Source: Betaproteobacteria bacterium (GTDB taxonomy: Bacteria > Pseudomonadota > Gammaproteobacteria > Burkholderiales > Ga0077523). Taken from it: 64,000 bases of DNA. The stretch is from the NCBI GenBank assembly GCA_016125475.1, contig WGLR01000017.1:56820-120819 (forward strand), given 5' to 3'. Of this stretch, positions 9,296 through 18,496 are shown one piece after another; position 1 is the first letter of the stretch, and each line of letters opens with the position of its first letter. Below the pieces are notes generated by a model that worked only from the letters and a program-made list of their open reading frames with translations, did not search any database and was not told the origin of the DNA. A program made the position numbers and the translations under genes.

Positions 9296-11542
9296 ATGAC
9301 CACGCGCACCGCGCCGCAACTCGTGACGGACGTCACGGGGCTCAACGCCATACCCGTCTGGGCCGTCGCCGTGCCGGAGAGTGTCGCGGACGTGCAGGAC
9401 GCCCTGCGCCGAAGCATCGGTCCGGTGTCGATCGGCGGAGGACGCTTCAGCATGGGGGGGCAGGCCGCGAGTCCGGGCAGCCTCCACCTCGACATGCGGC
9501 GCCTGAACCGCGTGCTGGATTTCTCTCCGGAGCGCGCGACGATCCGCGTGCAGGCGGGGATTCGCTGGTGTGACGTCCAGCAGTTCGTGGATCCTCACGG
9601 TTTCGCCGTGAAGATCATGCAGACCTACGCGAACTTCACGGTGGGCGGCTCCCTCAGCGTCAACGTGCACGGGCGCTATGTCGGGCTGGGGCCGCTCATC
9701 CTGTCGGTGCGCGGCATCCGCATGGTGCTCGCGGATGGCACGGTGGTCGATGCGAGTGCCACCGAGAATGCGGAGATCTTCCACGGTGCGATCGGCGGGT
9801 ACGGCGGCCTGGGTGTGATCGTCGAGGCCGAACTCGATCTCGCGCGGAACTCGCGCGTCGAGCGGCAGGCGGTGAAGCTGCCGCTCGGCGAGTATGCGGC
9901 CTGGTTCAAGCGACACGTGCGCAATACCCGCGAGGCCGTATTCCACAATGCCGATCTCTACGTGCCGCACTGTCGCACCGTACGCGCGGTCACGTGGTCC
10001 GAGACCGAACGCGCCCCCACGGTGCCGTACCGCCTCCAGCCTCACCGGCGCGGCTATCCGCTGGAGCGGTATGTCCTCTGGGCCATCTCGGAGACGCCGT
10101 TCGGGCGCTGGCGCCGCGAGTTCCTCATCGATCCGGTGGTCTACCGGCGCCGCAAGGTGCACTGGCGCAACTTCGAGGCCGGCTACGACGTCGCTGAACT
10201 CGAGCCGCCGTCGCGCCGGCACCGGACCTACGCCCTGCAGGAGTACTTCGTACCCGTCGATCGCCTCGAGAAGTTCGTGTCGCGGATGGCCGAGATCCTG
10301 ACGCGACACCGCGTGAACGTCCTCAACGTCTCCATCCGCCACGCGATGCCGGACCCCGGTTCGCTGCTCGCGTGGGCGCGCGGCGAGACGTTCGCGTTCG
10401 TGCTCTATCACAAGCAGCGCACGCGCAGGAATGCCTGCGAGCGCGTCGCGGTCTGGACCCGCGAGCTCATCGATGCCGCGCTCGCCGAGGGCGGCGCCTA
10501 CTATCTGCCGTACCAGGCGCACGCAACACAGGCGCAGTTCCACGAGGCCTACCCGCGTGCGCCGGAGTTCTTCGCGCTGAAGGATCGTCTGGATCCGGAT
10601 TTCCGCTTCCGCAACGTCATCTGGGACGCCTACTACGCGCCGATACGGGAGGACACGGCCCGCGACGACGGGGCGCCGGCCAGACAGGAGTCCGAGTTCC
10701 ACGTGGTGTACGACGACACCGCGTCGCGCGACCGCTTCTACCGTTTCCTGCAGAACATCTACCGCCTTTTTCCGGAAGATCGTTTCCACACGCTCATCCG
10801 CGAAGCCTGTGCGGACTTCGCGGACGACGAGTCGATCTACCGGACGGTCCAGAAGAGGCTCCCGGAGATCGCGCCGAGGATGGGTGCGCTGACGTTCGCC
10901 CTGCCGGCCCTGCGCAAGCAGAAGCGCGAGATGCTGCGGCAGACGCTCGAGATCCTGGGGGAGCGGCGCCAGTTCGACGGATACGTCGAGATCGGTTCGA
11001 CCGGCCGATATCTCGGCGTGTTGCGCAGGCCGCTCGCGCTCACGGGTGACCTCGTGCTCGTGAACGATGTCGCGCCCTCCTACTCGGCAGCGGACATCGC
11101 GGAGCGCGGCGGACTGCTGCCGCGGGGGCGATTCGTGCCCCTGAGGGCGTACGCCCCGATCGCGGAAGAGGACGTCGCCTCGGACAGCGTGGATCTCGTC
11201 ACGTGCTACGTCGGACTGCATCACGTCGAACCCGAGGCGCTCGGGCCGTTCGTCGCGTCGATCGCGCGCGTGCTGCGTCCCGGTGGCGTCTTCGTGCTAC
11301 GGGACCATCACGTCACCACGCCGCAGGCCTATGCGTTCGTGTCGCTCGCGCACGCCGTCTTCAACGCGGGGCTCGGCGTGCCCTGGGAGACGAACCGTGA
11401 CGAGCCCCGGTATTTCGCGTCCCTCACGCACTGGGTACACCAGCTCGACGCGGCCGGTCTCAGGGACACGGGCCAGCGACTGCTCCAGGCGCACGACCCG
11501 ACCGAGAACGTGCTCATGGCCTTCACGAAGGGCGCGTCGTGA
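9296..11542 (+). CDS. FAD-linked oxidase fused to a class I SAM-dependent methyltransferase
   Basis: About 748 residues. The N-terminal part (about 1-450) is a PCMH/VAO-type FAD oxidase: VAVPESVADVQDAL, IGGGRFSMGGQ, IRVQAGIRWCDVQQFV and NFTVGGSLSVNVHGR. The C-terminal part (about 460-748) contains a Rossmann methyltransferase core with DLVTCYVGLHHVEPE and RVLRPGGVFVLRDH. The classical VAO HG motif for covalent flavin is not evident. ATG 9296 is preferred because GAGGTGA lies just before it; a GTG at 9287 overlapping the previous stop is possible. The stop overlaps the next gene's GTG. The fusion suggests oxidation and methylation of one substrate, which is not identifiable. Confidence 0.85.
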   Translation: MTTRTAPQLVTDVTGLNAIPVWAVAVPESVADVQDALRRSIGPVSIGGGRFSMGGQAASPGSLHLDMRRLNRVLDFSPERATIRVQAGIRWCDVQQFVDPHGFAVKIMQTYANFTVGGSLSVNVHGRYVGLGPLILSVRGIRMVLADGTVVDASATENAEIFHGAIGGYGGLGVIVEAELDLARNSRVERQAVKLPLGEYAAWFKRHVRNTREAVFHNADLYVPHCRTVRAVTWSETERAPTVPYRLQPHRRGYPLERYVLWAISETPFGRWRREFLIDPVVYRRRKVHWRNFEAGYDVAELEPPSRRHRTYALQEYFVPVDRLEKFVSRMAEILTRHRVNVLNVSIRHAMPDPGSLLAWARGETFAFVLYHKQRTRRNACERVAVWTRELIDAALAEGGAYYLPYQAHATQAQFHEAYPRAPEFFALKDRLDPDFRFRNVIWDAYYAPIREDTARDDGAPARQESEFHVVYDDTASRDRFYRFLQNIYRLFPEDRFHTLIREACADFADDESIYRTVQKRLPEIAPRMGALTFALPALRKQKREMLRQTLEILGERRQFDGYVEIGSTGRYLGVLRRPLALTGDLVLVNDVAPSYSAADIAERGGLLPRGRFVPLRAYAPIAEEDVASDSVDLVTCYVGLHHVEPEALGPFVASIARVLRPGGVFVLRDHHVTTPQAYAFVSLAHAVFNAGLGVPWETNRDEPRYFASLTHWVHQLDAAGLRDTGQRLLQAHDPTENVLMAFTKGAS

Positions 11543-12558
11543 CGCGGGCTCTCGCCGGACTCGTCGCGGCCATCGTGCTTCTCGCGGCCGCGGTCGCGAC
11601 CGGTCCCGAGCCGCTGACGCCCCCGGTCTACCGGCGTTCCGCCGAGCAGACCTTTCTCACGTATCCGGAATGGTTCCTCGTCCACAGTCCCGCGGAGTAC
11701 GCCGAGTTCATCCGCGAACACCGGCCCTCGGAGTTTCCCTGGATGGGGCACGTCGCGCAGTTCTGGTCCGCCTACGCGGCCGTGGCGCGCGCGACGGCCG
11801 GTGATCGGTTCAACTTCGGCTATCACGTGATGATCGTCGTGATCGGCGTGAGCACGACCGTCGAGTACGCCCTGCGTGCCGTCTACGAGACGCTCGTCGG
11901 CCGCGTGACCGAACGCCTCATGCCTCCCGACGGGACCGACGAGGACCGGTACGCCCGGCGTGTCGCGCAGGACTACGTGAACTTCATCCGCATGCGTCCC
12001 TGGTACGAGTACGACTTCCTGGGCAAGCTCGTCGGGCTCTGGCGCGAGACCTCGTTCTTCGGTCCCGGGTTCGTGCGCAAGTGGGAGCGCAAGTATCTCC
12101 TCACCACCGAGTACGGCCTCAAGGGCGTCTACGCGTGGTTCATCGCGCTGGCCACGTCCGCGGGCTACGAGGCCGAGCGCAACGACACGGCGATCGTGCT
12201 CGATCACCTCCCCGCGAGCACCGCCGACCTGCACATCATCGAGGTGGTGTCGTCGAAGGAGGATGGTCCGGCCATCGTGACGGTGCCCCGTTATGCCGCG
12301 TTCGGCATCGCCGCGATCGCGCTCGCACGCGTCGGCGTGGATTTCGTCGAGATCGCGGGCAATCGCGGAGACATTGTGATGAGCGTCATCGCCCCCGCCT
12401 ACTGGGACGATCCACCGGCCGGCACGCGAGTCCTCCTCGAACAGCCTGTCCTGACCCGCCCCGGCTACAAGCGCGTGGCGCTGGTCATGCAGGTCTCCGA
12501 ACTCGCTCACGTCCTGCGAACGTGTCAGGTGCAGATCGAGCACGTCTACGACTACTGA
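11539..12558 (+). CDS. Conserved protein of unknown function with N-terminal membrane anchor
   Basis: 339 residues beginning at GTG 11539, overlapping the upstream stop by four bases, so it is likely co-translated with the FAD-oxidase/methyltransferase. An N-terminal hydrophobic segment (about 4-22) could be a signal peptide or anchor, and a second hydrophobic patch (FGYHVMIVVIGVSTTVEYAL, about 91-110) could cross the membrane. The rest is soluble and Tyr/Trp-rich (TYPEWFLVHSP, MRPWYEYDF). I do not recognise a catalytic motif. Tight coupling argues that it works with the fusion enzyme. Confidence 0.8.
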   Translation: MTRALAGLVAAIVLLAAAVATGPEPLTPPVYRRSAEQTFLTYPEWFLVHSPAEYAEFIREHRPSEFPWMGHVAQFWSAYAAVARATAGDRFNFGYHVMIVVIGVSTTVEYALRAVYETLVGRVTERLMPPDGTDEDRYARRVAQDYVNFIRMRPWYEYDFLGKLVGLWRETSFFGPGFVRKWERKYLLTTEYGLKGVYAWFIALATSAGYEAERNDTAIVLDHLPASTADLHIIEVVSSKEDGPAIVTVPRYAAFGIAAIALARVGVDFVEIAGNRGDIVMSVIAPAYWDDPPAGTRVLLEQPVLTRPGYKRVALVMQVSELAHVLRTCQVQIEHVYDY

Positions 12559-12709
12559 CGTCCGCCGTCCCGCCTGCGCCGCCGGTCGGTGCGCTGAACC
12601 GCGTCGGCCCGAGGCTGTCACAGGTCGGTGTGCGGAAGTGCCGCGACGGTCCGGGACCGCTTCCGGCGCTCGACGGCCCGTGCCGCTCGATCCTGGAGGA
12701 GGATTCACC

Positions 12710-13486
12710 ATGGAAAAGGCGATATCCGGCTCGTTCCACCCCCCGCGTGCCCTCGACGTCGCACGCGTGTCGCCACTGCGTGCAGGCCGATGGCTGCGCG
12801 CCGGCTGGGCCGACCTGCGCGCGAACCCGGGACCGAGCCTCTCGCACGGGTTCCTGTTCGTCGCAACAGGCTGGACGATCTTCCTGATGTTCGGGACGCA
12901 CATCGATCTCGTCGTGACCGCGGTTTCGGGCTTCCTGCTCGTCGGTCCGGTCGCAGCTGCCGCGTTCTACGAACTGTCGCGCGAGCGGGAGGCGGGTGTC
13001 ACGGTCTCGTTCGACGGCTCTCTCGCAGGGGCGTCCCGTCGCGCCGGGGCGCTGCTCAGGCTCGGTCTCGTGCTCGCGCTGCTCGGGGTGATCTGGGCGT
13101 GGACCTCGGCCGAGCTGTTCCGTCACGAGTTCGGCGCCATCCTTCCCTCGATCGGCGACGATGCGTGGCGGAACGTCCTCGACTGGCGCTACTCCGGGTT
13201 CGTCACGACGTACCTCGGCACGGGTGCCGTACTCGCGGTGATCGCCTTCGTCGTGGCCGCGGTCTCCGCGCCGCTCCTGTTCGACAGGCGGACGGACACC
13301 ACGACAGCGATCCTCACGAGTCTGCGCGTGATCGGGACGAATCCGGTCGCGATGCTGATCTGGGCGCTGTCGATCGCGGTTCTCGTGACGGTCGGATTCC
13401 TGACTGCCATGCTCGGCCTGATCGTGATCCTGCCGTGGCTCGGCCACGCGACGTGGCACGCGTACCGGGACCTCGTTCGACGGTGA
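12710..13486 (+). CDS. DUF2189 integral membrane protein
   Basis: 258 residues starting at ATG 12710 behind the strong ribosome site GGAGGAGGA. It has an N-terminal soluble stretch (PLRAGRWLRAGWADLRANPG) then six hydrophobic segments between about 45 and 245, with the paired motif FLLVGPVAAAAFYELSRERE, as in the DUF2189 family. These membrane proteins often sit beside respiratory or cytochrome genes in betaproteobacteria, but no function is established. A longer upstream reading frame lacks family similarity and was discarded. Confidence 0.85.
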   Translation: MEKAISGSFHPPRALDVARVSPLRAGRWLRAGWADLRANPGPSLSHGFLFVATGWTIFLMFGTHIDLVVTAVSGFLLVGPVAAAAFYELSREREAGVTVSFDGSLAGASRRAGALLRLGLVLALLGVIWAWTSAELFRHEFGAILPSIGDDAWRNVLDWRYSGFVTTYLGTGAVLAVIAFVVAAVSAPLLFDRRTDTTTAILTSLRVIGTNPVAMLIWALSIAVLVTVGFLTAMLGLIVILPWLGHATWHAYRDLVRR

Positions 13487-13600
13487 TGGCCTCCTGACGT
13501 TTCCGCGAACCGGAACCCGGAATCGGACCGGCACCGCCGGGTGGACTCGCTCGCGTTGCGCCAGCACCGCGCGTCGCACCCGCCGCACGACGGGCGGGGA

Positions 13601-13642
13601 TTGACCGGCGTCAATCGGGCGCGTCCGGCCTTTGCCTACACT
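13601..13642 (+). promoter_or_regulatory. FNR/ANR-like box with -10 element upstream of the CBS gene
   Basis: TTGACCGGCGTCAA (13601-13614) is a palindrome close to the FNR/ANR consensus TTGAT-N4-ATCAA (TTGAC/GTCAA half-sites). A -10-like TACACT lies at 13637-13642, placing the box centre near -41 of a start around 13649, the class II activator position. This predicts induction of the CBS gene under low oxygen. Both half-sites deviate at the fifth base, so it is a prediction. Confidence 0.5.
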
Positions 13643-13686
13643 GCGGTCCCATGCACGGCTGTCGGCCATACGGACCAGGAGGAGTC

Positions 13687-14139
13687 ATGGCAATCGGGGA
13701 AATCTGCAATCGCGAAGTGATCATCGCACGCGGCAACGAGACCGTTGCCGCAGTCGCGGAACTCATGCGTCGTCACCACGTGGGCTCGGTGGTCGTCGTG
13801 GAGGGGCTGGAAGGTCAGTGGGTGCCGCTCGGCATCGTGACGGACCGGGACATCGTCGTGGGTGTCGTGGCGAAAGGTCTGGATCCGCAGACGATCGAGG
13901 CCGCCGAGGTCATGGGCACCTCGCTCGTGAAGGTGAAGGAGTCGGCAGGTGTTTCGGAGACGATCGAACTCATGCGTGCGCATGGCGTTCGCCGCCTCCC
14001 GGTGACCGGTGAGAACGGCGCGCTTGCGGGAATCGTGGCGGTCGACGACCTGGTGGATCTGCTGGCAGAAGAAATGGGTGCGCTCGCACGGCTCGTCTCG
14101 CGCGAGCGGCAGGGGGAGGAAAGCGCGCGCGCGGTGTGA
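13687..14139 (+). CDS. CBS domain-pair protein
   Basis: 150 residues consisting almost entirely of two CBS motifs: about 5-62 (NREVIIARGNETVAAVAELM, then PLGIVTDRDIV) and about 72-130 (VMGTSLVKVKESAG, then LAGIVAVDDLVDLL). CBS pairs bind adenosyl ligands and act as energy sensors; small stand-alone ones are often hypoxia-induced. ATG 13687 follows AGGAGGAG. The FNR-like box upstream fits low-oxygen control. Confidence 0.92.
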   Translation: MAIGEICNREVIIARGNETVAAVAELMRRHHVGSVVVVEGLEGQWVPLGIVTDRDIVVGVVAKGLDPQTIEAAEVMGTSLVKVKESAGVSETIELMRAHGVRRLPVTGENGALAGIVAVDDLVDLLAEEMGALARLVSRERQGEESARAV

Positions 14140-14191
14140 GAAAGGTTCTGCGTCTCCGGAGGCCGGTCCGACCGGCGTTCCGGGAACGTGC

Positions 14192-14779
14192 TCAGTCGCC
14201 GGCGCGTCCCAGCGCGGCCAGCTTCACGATCCACCGCTCCCGGCCTTTCTCGTCGAGGTTGTCGACGAGACCGATCAGTGTTTCGCGGACCGGCGCGATA
14301 CCCACGAAGCCGAGAACGTTGCGCTCCAGCGACTTGACGCTGTGTGCGCGGAAATAGAACCGGTAGAGCGCTGCGGGCATGCCCATCGTGACCACGACGC
14401 GTGCGGACCGGCCCCGCAGTGCCTTGTCCGCGAGCGGATTGCCGCCGCTCGTGTGGAACGCGAAACCCGGGCGCGCCACCTGCTCGAGGAATCCCTTGAG
14501 GAGCGCCGGCATGTCGCCGAGCCAGAGCGGGAAGAAGAGCACGATGTGCTCCGCCCACCCGATGGCCTGCTGCGCGTCCCCGAGCGAGGCCGGCAGGGCG
14601 CCGTGCTCCCAGTCGGCCTTGCTGCGCAGCAACGGAAACTCGAGCTTCCCTACGGCTATCTCGCGAACCTCGTGTCCCGCCGTGACGGCCGCCCCCGCGT
14701 AGGTGCGGGCGAGGGCGTGGCACAGGTGACGGTCGTTCGCGTCCGGGTGCCCCTGGATCATCACGATCCGCTTCGTCAT
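14192..14779 (-). CDS. NAD(P)H dehydrogenase (quinone)/flavodoxin-fold reductase family
   Basis: 195 residues of the Flavodoxin_2 (MdaB/KefF/NQO) family: MIQGHPDAND near the N-terminus for FMN or FAD phosphate binding, IVLFFPLWLGDMPALLKGFLEQ (about 79-100), and the GGNPLADKALRGRSARVVVTMG strand. Such enzymes perform two-electron reduction of quinones with NAD(P)H in the cytosol. It converges on the CBS gene and appears to be a single-gene unit. A KefF-like ancillary role is possible, but the Kef-type gene lies 20 kb away. Confidence 0.87.
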   Translation of the reverse strand: MTKRIVMIQGHPDANDRHLCHALARTYAGAAVTAGHEVREIAVGKLEFPLLRSKADWEHGALPASLGDAQQAIGWAEHIVLFFPLWLGDMPALLKGFLEQVARPGFAFHTSGGNPLADKALRGRSARVVVTMGMPAALYRFYFRAHSVKSLERNVLGFVGIAPVRETLIGLVDNLDEKGRERWIVKLAALGRAGD

Positions 14780-14920
14780 CTCCGCCCTCCGGTGTCCGCT
14801 CCGACGGACCTTTTCGCCGAAAATCGTCGCGCATGACGCGCGCGGCCGCCATGACCGACGTCAGAAGACATCATTGCTCGAACCCTCGCCACGCGCGGAC
14901 GTGCGCGTGGCGACTTCCGT

Positions 14921-16474
14921 TCAGCGCGTGAACTTCTCCTTGAGCAGGCGGTGCACGATCTTGCCCGTCGCCGTTCGGGGCATGTCGGCCTCGACCATGA
15001 ACGCGATCGTCCGCGGCCGCTTGTATCCGGCGATCTTGTCGCGACACCAGTCGAGGATCTCCGCTTCCGTCGCGGATGCGCCCTCCCGGAGGATCACGAC
15101 GGCGTGCACGGCCTCGCCCCATTTCTCGTGCGGCAGTCCGATCACGCCGACGTCCTTGATCTTCGGGTGGCTGCCGAGCATCGCCTCGACCTCGGACGGG
15201 TAGACGTTCTCGCCGCCGCTGATGATCATGTTGCTCTTGCGATCGACGAGATAGTAGAAACCGTCCTCGTCGCGGCGCGCCATGTCGCCGACCGAACAGT
15301 ACGGGCCGCGAAATGCCTGTGCCGTCTTCTCGGGCAGGTTCCAGTAGCCCTGGAACGTGTAGGGCGTGCGCGAGAAGAGCTCGCCGGCCTCGCCGTCAGG
15401 CACGTCCACGCCCTCGTCGTCGAGAAGCCTGATGCGCCCCGATCCGGTCCACTCCCGGCCGATCGATCCGAGCTTCGTGAGCTGTTCGTCCGGGCGGAGC
15501 ACGGTCGCCCAGCCGGCCTCGGTCGAGCCGTACATCTCGAACAGCTCCGAGTTGCGGAAGTGCTCGAGGATCGCGAGCTTCGTCTCGCGCCGTGCGGGAG
15601 CGGAGGAGATCACGAGCTTGCGCAGGCTGCCGGCCTCGTAGCGCGACTTCACGTCCCCGGGCAGGCCGAGCATCATGATGTAGTGCGTGGGGACGAGCGA
15701 CGTGAACGTCACGGCCTGTTCGGAGAACGTACGGAGCAGGTGCTCCGGGTCGAAGCTTGCGCGGTCGTAGACGAAACACCCGGCCCCGCAGTAGGTGAAG
15801 GAGAACGCGAAATAGAGCGAGTTGGCGTGACACATCGGCATCACGAACAGGCCGGTGTCGCTGCGCGAGAGCCCCATGTCGAGTTCCGTGACGAGCGCGA
15901 GCGCCGCGCTGCCTTCGTGACTGCGGATGGCGCCCTTCGGCTTCCCCGTCGTGCCGGACGTGTACATGAGCGCCCACGGCTCGTCCGGCCGCTGAGGCAC
16001 GCCGGGCTCGGATGCCGACGCCCGGCCGATCGTGTCCTCGTAAGAGCGATAGCCTGCCGGCGTCGCGGTGCCGCCGAAGTGCAGGAGACGGTCCGCCGTG
16101 ATCGCGAGATCTCCCCGGATCGCCTCGATGCGATCGACGAGATCGTGCTGCACGACGATGGCCCGCGCGTCACAGTCCTCGACGATGTAGCGGATCTCCT
16201 GCGGCATCAGGCGGAAGTTCACCGGCACCGCGATGAGCCCCGACTTGGAAATGGCGCCGTAGATCTCCATCCACTCGACACAGTTGTACGCGAGGATCGC
16301 GACGCGGTCACCCTTCTCGAGGCCGAGGCCGATCAGGCCGTTCGCGAGGCGGCAGGCCCGGTCGTTCCACTGGCGGAACGACAGTGCGCGGCGGGAGTCA
16401 CGGGCACCGGGCCTGTCGGGATACAGCGCCGCATTCGCGGTGAGGATCTCGCCGATGGTGAGAAGCTGGCTCAT
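14921..16474 (-). CDS. AMP-binding acyl-CoA synthetase/ligase
   Basis: 517 residues, complete ANL-superfamily ligase. The P-loop YTSGTTGKPKGA, the A5 motif YGSTEAGW, the A7 motif GDMARRDEDGFYYLVDRKSNMI and the C-terminal lysine motif PRTATGKI are all present. It activates a carboxylic acid to acyl-AMP and then acyl-CoA. It lies 13 bp downstream of the TPP-dependent enzyme on the same strand, so the two are probably co-transcribed; the ligase may make or recycle the acyl-CoA handled by the lyase. Substrate length cannot be read from sequence. Confidence 0.93.
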   Translation of the reverse strand: MSQLLTIGEILTANAALYPDRPGARDSRRALSFRQWNDRACRLANGLIGLGLEKGDRVAILAYNCVEWMEIYGAISKSGLIAVPVNFRLMPQEIRYIVEDCDARAIVVQHDLVDRIEAIRGDLAITADRLLHFGGTATPAGYRSYEDTIGRASASEPGVPQRPDEPWALMYTSGTTGKPKGAIRSHEGSAALALVTELDMGLSRSDTGLFVMPMCHANSLYFAFSFTYCGAGCFVYDRASFDPEHLLRTFSEQAVTFTSLVPTHYIMMLGLPGDVKSRYEAGSLRKLVISSAPARRETKLAILEHFRNSELFEMYGSTEAGWATVLRPDEQLTKLGSIGREWTGSGRIRLLDDEGVDVPDGEAGELFSRTPYTFQGYWNLPEKTAQAFRGPYCSVGDMARRDEDGFYYLVDRKSNMIISGGENVYPSEVEAMLGSHPKIKDVGVIGLPHEKWGEAVHAVVILREGASATEAEILDWCRDKIAGYKRPRTIAFMVEADMPRTATGKIVHRLLKEKFTR

Positions 16475-16487
16475 GGTCGGTCACCCG

Positions 16488-18209
16488 TCATTCGCCCGAG
16501 CGCCGCTTGCGCTCGGCGTCGTCCCAGGCCGTGAGCGCCTGATAGTCGGGGACCCAGCCGAGTCCCTTGCCGGCGTCCGACGAGATCGCGTGCTGCGTCA
16601 CGACGACGTCGAGCAGCGCGGGCGCGTTCTGGAACGCCTTTTCGAGGGCAGGCCCGAGCTGCGTGGGGTCGGTGATCCGTTCCGCGTGCAGACCGAACGC
16701 GCGCGCCATCATCGCGTAGTCCGACCACGCGAGCGTCGTGCCGACCACCCGGCCGCCGTAGTTCATCTCCTGGTCGAGGCGCTCGATGTTCCACGCCGCG
16801 TTGTTCGAGATGATGAACACGACCTTCGCGCCGTGCCGCTTGGCGCTGTCGATCTCCATGGCGTTGATGCCGAAGGCACCGTCACCCGAGACGACCACGA
16901 CCTGTCGCCCCGGGTACGCGAGGGACGCCGCGACGCCGTACGGCACGCCGACACCCAGGCAGCCGAACGCACCCGAGTCGAGGTAGGTCGAGGCCGCGAG
17001 GCCCATGCGCGCGAAGCTCAGCAGGTCCCCGCCGTCGGCGATCGCGATCGCATCCGGCGCCAGATGGGCCTGGAGTGCGGCGAAGATCCGGTTCGGATGC
17101 ATGTGCCCGTCCTTGCCGGCCGGTGCCGTGCCGAGCGATTCCGCGTACTTCGTGGAGCGTCGCACGTGCTCCGCCCGGAGAGCCTCGGTCCAGGCCGTGT
17201 CGACGCTGCGTGAGCGCTTCGCCACGGCTGCGGCGAGCGCGTCGAGGGCGAGGCTCGTCGTCGCGAGGATCTCCACCTCGCCACGCCGGTTGTCGCGGAG
17301 TTCCTCGGCACAGTCGGCGATCCGGATGAAGCGGGCGTTCGGGAGAACGGCCGGCGATCCGTAGCCGACCTGGTAGTCGAGCTTGCGGCCGATCACGACG
17401 AGGAGATCGGTCTCGAGCATGGCGCGGCCGCGCATCGCGCCGACGATCGACGGATGCCCGGACGGGACGAGACCGCGACTTTCCTGTGTATCGAGGTAGA
17501 CCGCGCCCGAGGCGTCGAGCAGCGCGGTGACCTCGGCGCCGGCGCGCTGTGCGCCGCGGCCCGTGATCACGAGCGGGCGCTTCGCGGCCGCGAGGAGATC
17601 TGCCGCGCGGTCGATGTCCGCAGGGTCCGGCGGCATGCGCCGCGTGCGCGCCGGACGCAGGTATTCCTCGAGCACGAGCGCCGCGGGCACGGTCTTGCGG
17701 AGCACGTCGGTCGGAATCTCGACGTAGACGGGGCCCGGAGCGGCTCCGTCGCCCAGTGCTGCGCCCACGGCCTTGTCCAGATCCCGCAGGATGTTGTCGG
17801 CGACACGCAGGGTGCGGGACATGCGCGTGACCGGTTGCATGATCTCCCGGTGAGGCACGCCCTGGAGCGGTCCGAGATCGTCCTGGGGCACCGGCGCGCA
17901 GCCACCGATCAGCAGCACGGGAACACGTTCGAGCTGCGCATTCGCCATCGCGGTCACGCAGTTCGTGACGCCCGGACCCGCGGTCGCGAGTGCGACGCCC
18001 AGCCCGCCCGTGAGCACCGAGTGCGCGTGCGCCATGTGCACGGCGGCGCCTTCGTCACGCACGTCGACGATGCGAACGCCGCGCTGTGCGAGCAGATCCC
18101 AGATCGGCTGGATGTGGCCGCCCTGCAGGCCGAACACGCGGTCCACGCCCTGGGAAACGAGAAAGTCCGCCACGAGTTCGGCGACGCTACGGTCGGGTGA
18201 TGCGCCCAT
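16488..18209 (-). CDS. Thiamine pyrophosphate-dependent enzyme (acetolactate synthase/2-hydroxyacyl-CoA lyase-like)
   Basis: 573 residues with the three ThDP-enzyme domains: N-terminal pyrimidine-binding domain with catalytic E53 in [12 protein letters not shown], a central domain, and a C-terminal PP domain with [13 protein letters not shown] followed by NNAAWN (the GDG-Nx motif binding Mg and diphosphate). Partnership with an acyl-CoA ligase suggests a 2-hydroxyacyl-CoA or oxalyl-CoA lyase-type role rather than branched-chain amino acid synthesis; no regulatory ilvN-like subunit is present. ATG 18209 is selected because GAAGGAG precedes it and the family's sequence starts there. Confidence 0.88.
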   Translation of the reverse strand: MGASPDRSVAELVADFLVSQGVDRVFGLQGGHIQPIWDLLAQRGVRIVDVRDEGAAVHMAHAHSVLTGGLGVALATAGPGVTNCVTAMANAQLERVPVLLIGGCAPVPQDDLGPLQGVPHREIMQPVTRMSRTLRVADNILRDLDKAVGAALGDGAAPGPVYVEIPTDVLRKTVPAALVLEEYLRPARTRRMPPDPADIDRAADLLAAAKRPLVITGRGAQRAGAEVTALLDASGAVYLDTQESRGLVPSGHPSIVGAMRGRAMLETDLLVVIGRKLDYQVGYGSPAVLPNARFIRIADCAEELRDNRRGEVEILATTSLALDALAAAVAKRSRSVDTAWTEALRAEHVRRSTKYAESLGTAPAGKDGHMHPNRIFAALQAHLAPDAIAIADGGDLLSFARMGLAASTYLDSGAFGCLGVGVPYGVAASLAYPGRQVVVVSGDGAFGINAMEIDSAKRHGAKVVFIISNNAAWNIERLDQEMNYGGRVVGTTLAWSDYAMMARAFGLHAERITDPTQLGPALEKAFQNAPALLDVVVTQHAISSDAGKGLGWVPDYQALTAWDDAERKRRSGE

Positions 18210-18496
18210 CGGATCGACTCCTTCAATACGAGTGTGAGTGTTAGATGCCCGAATTGCCGCGTGTGACACGGCCACGGATCTTCCCGGCCGCGGGGTGACC
18301 ACGGCCTGCAACCGACTCCGTGCGCACGACCGGGTCGGTCGTGGGCGGCGTCATTCTACCGGCGAAGCATGCAGACCCGAATCCCGGTACGAACCGGAGC
18401 CCCCGTGACACGAGCGGATGGCCGGGACGCGGCGCGTGTGGCTGGACGCCGGACGGCGCGGCGTGCCGCCGGCCCGTGGCCGGCGGAGGCGGAAGG

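Noticed and set aside
9272..11224. Long minus-strand frame opposite the FAD-oxidase fusion
   Set aside because: Composition is typical of an antisense shadow in high-GC DNA; the plus strand carries recognisable flavin and methyltransferase motifs.
18312..18496. Possible extra gene between the TPP enzyme and PEP-CTERM gene
   Set aside because: Frames are short, Arg-rich and without similarity; the space fits the upstream region of the TPP enzyme.
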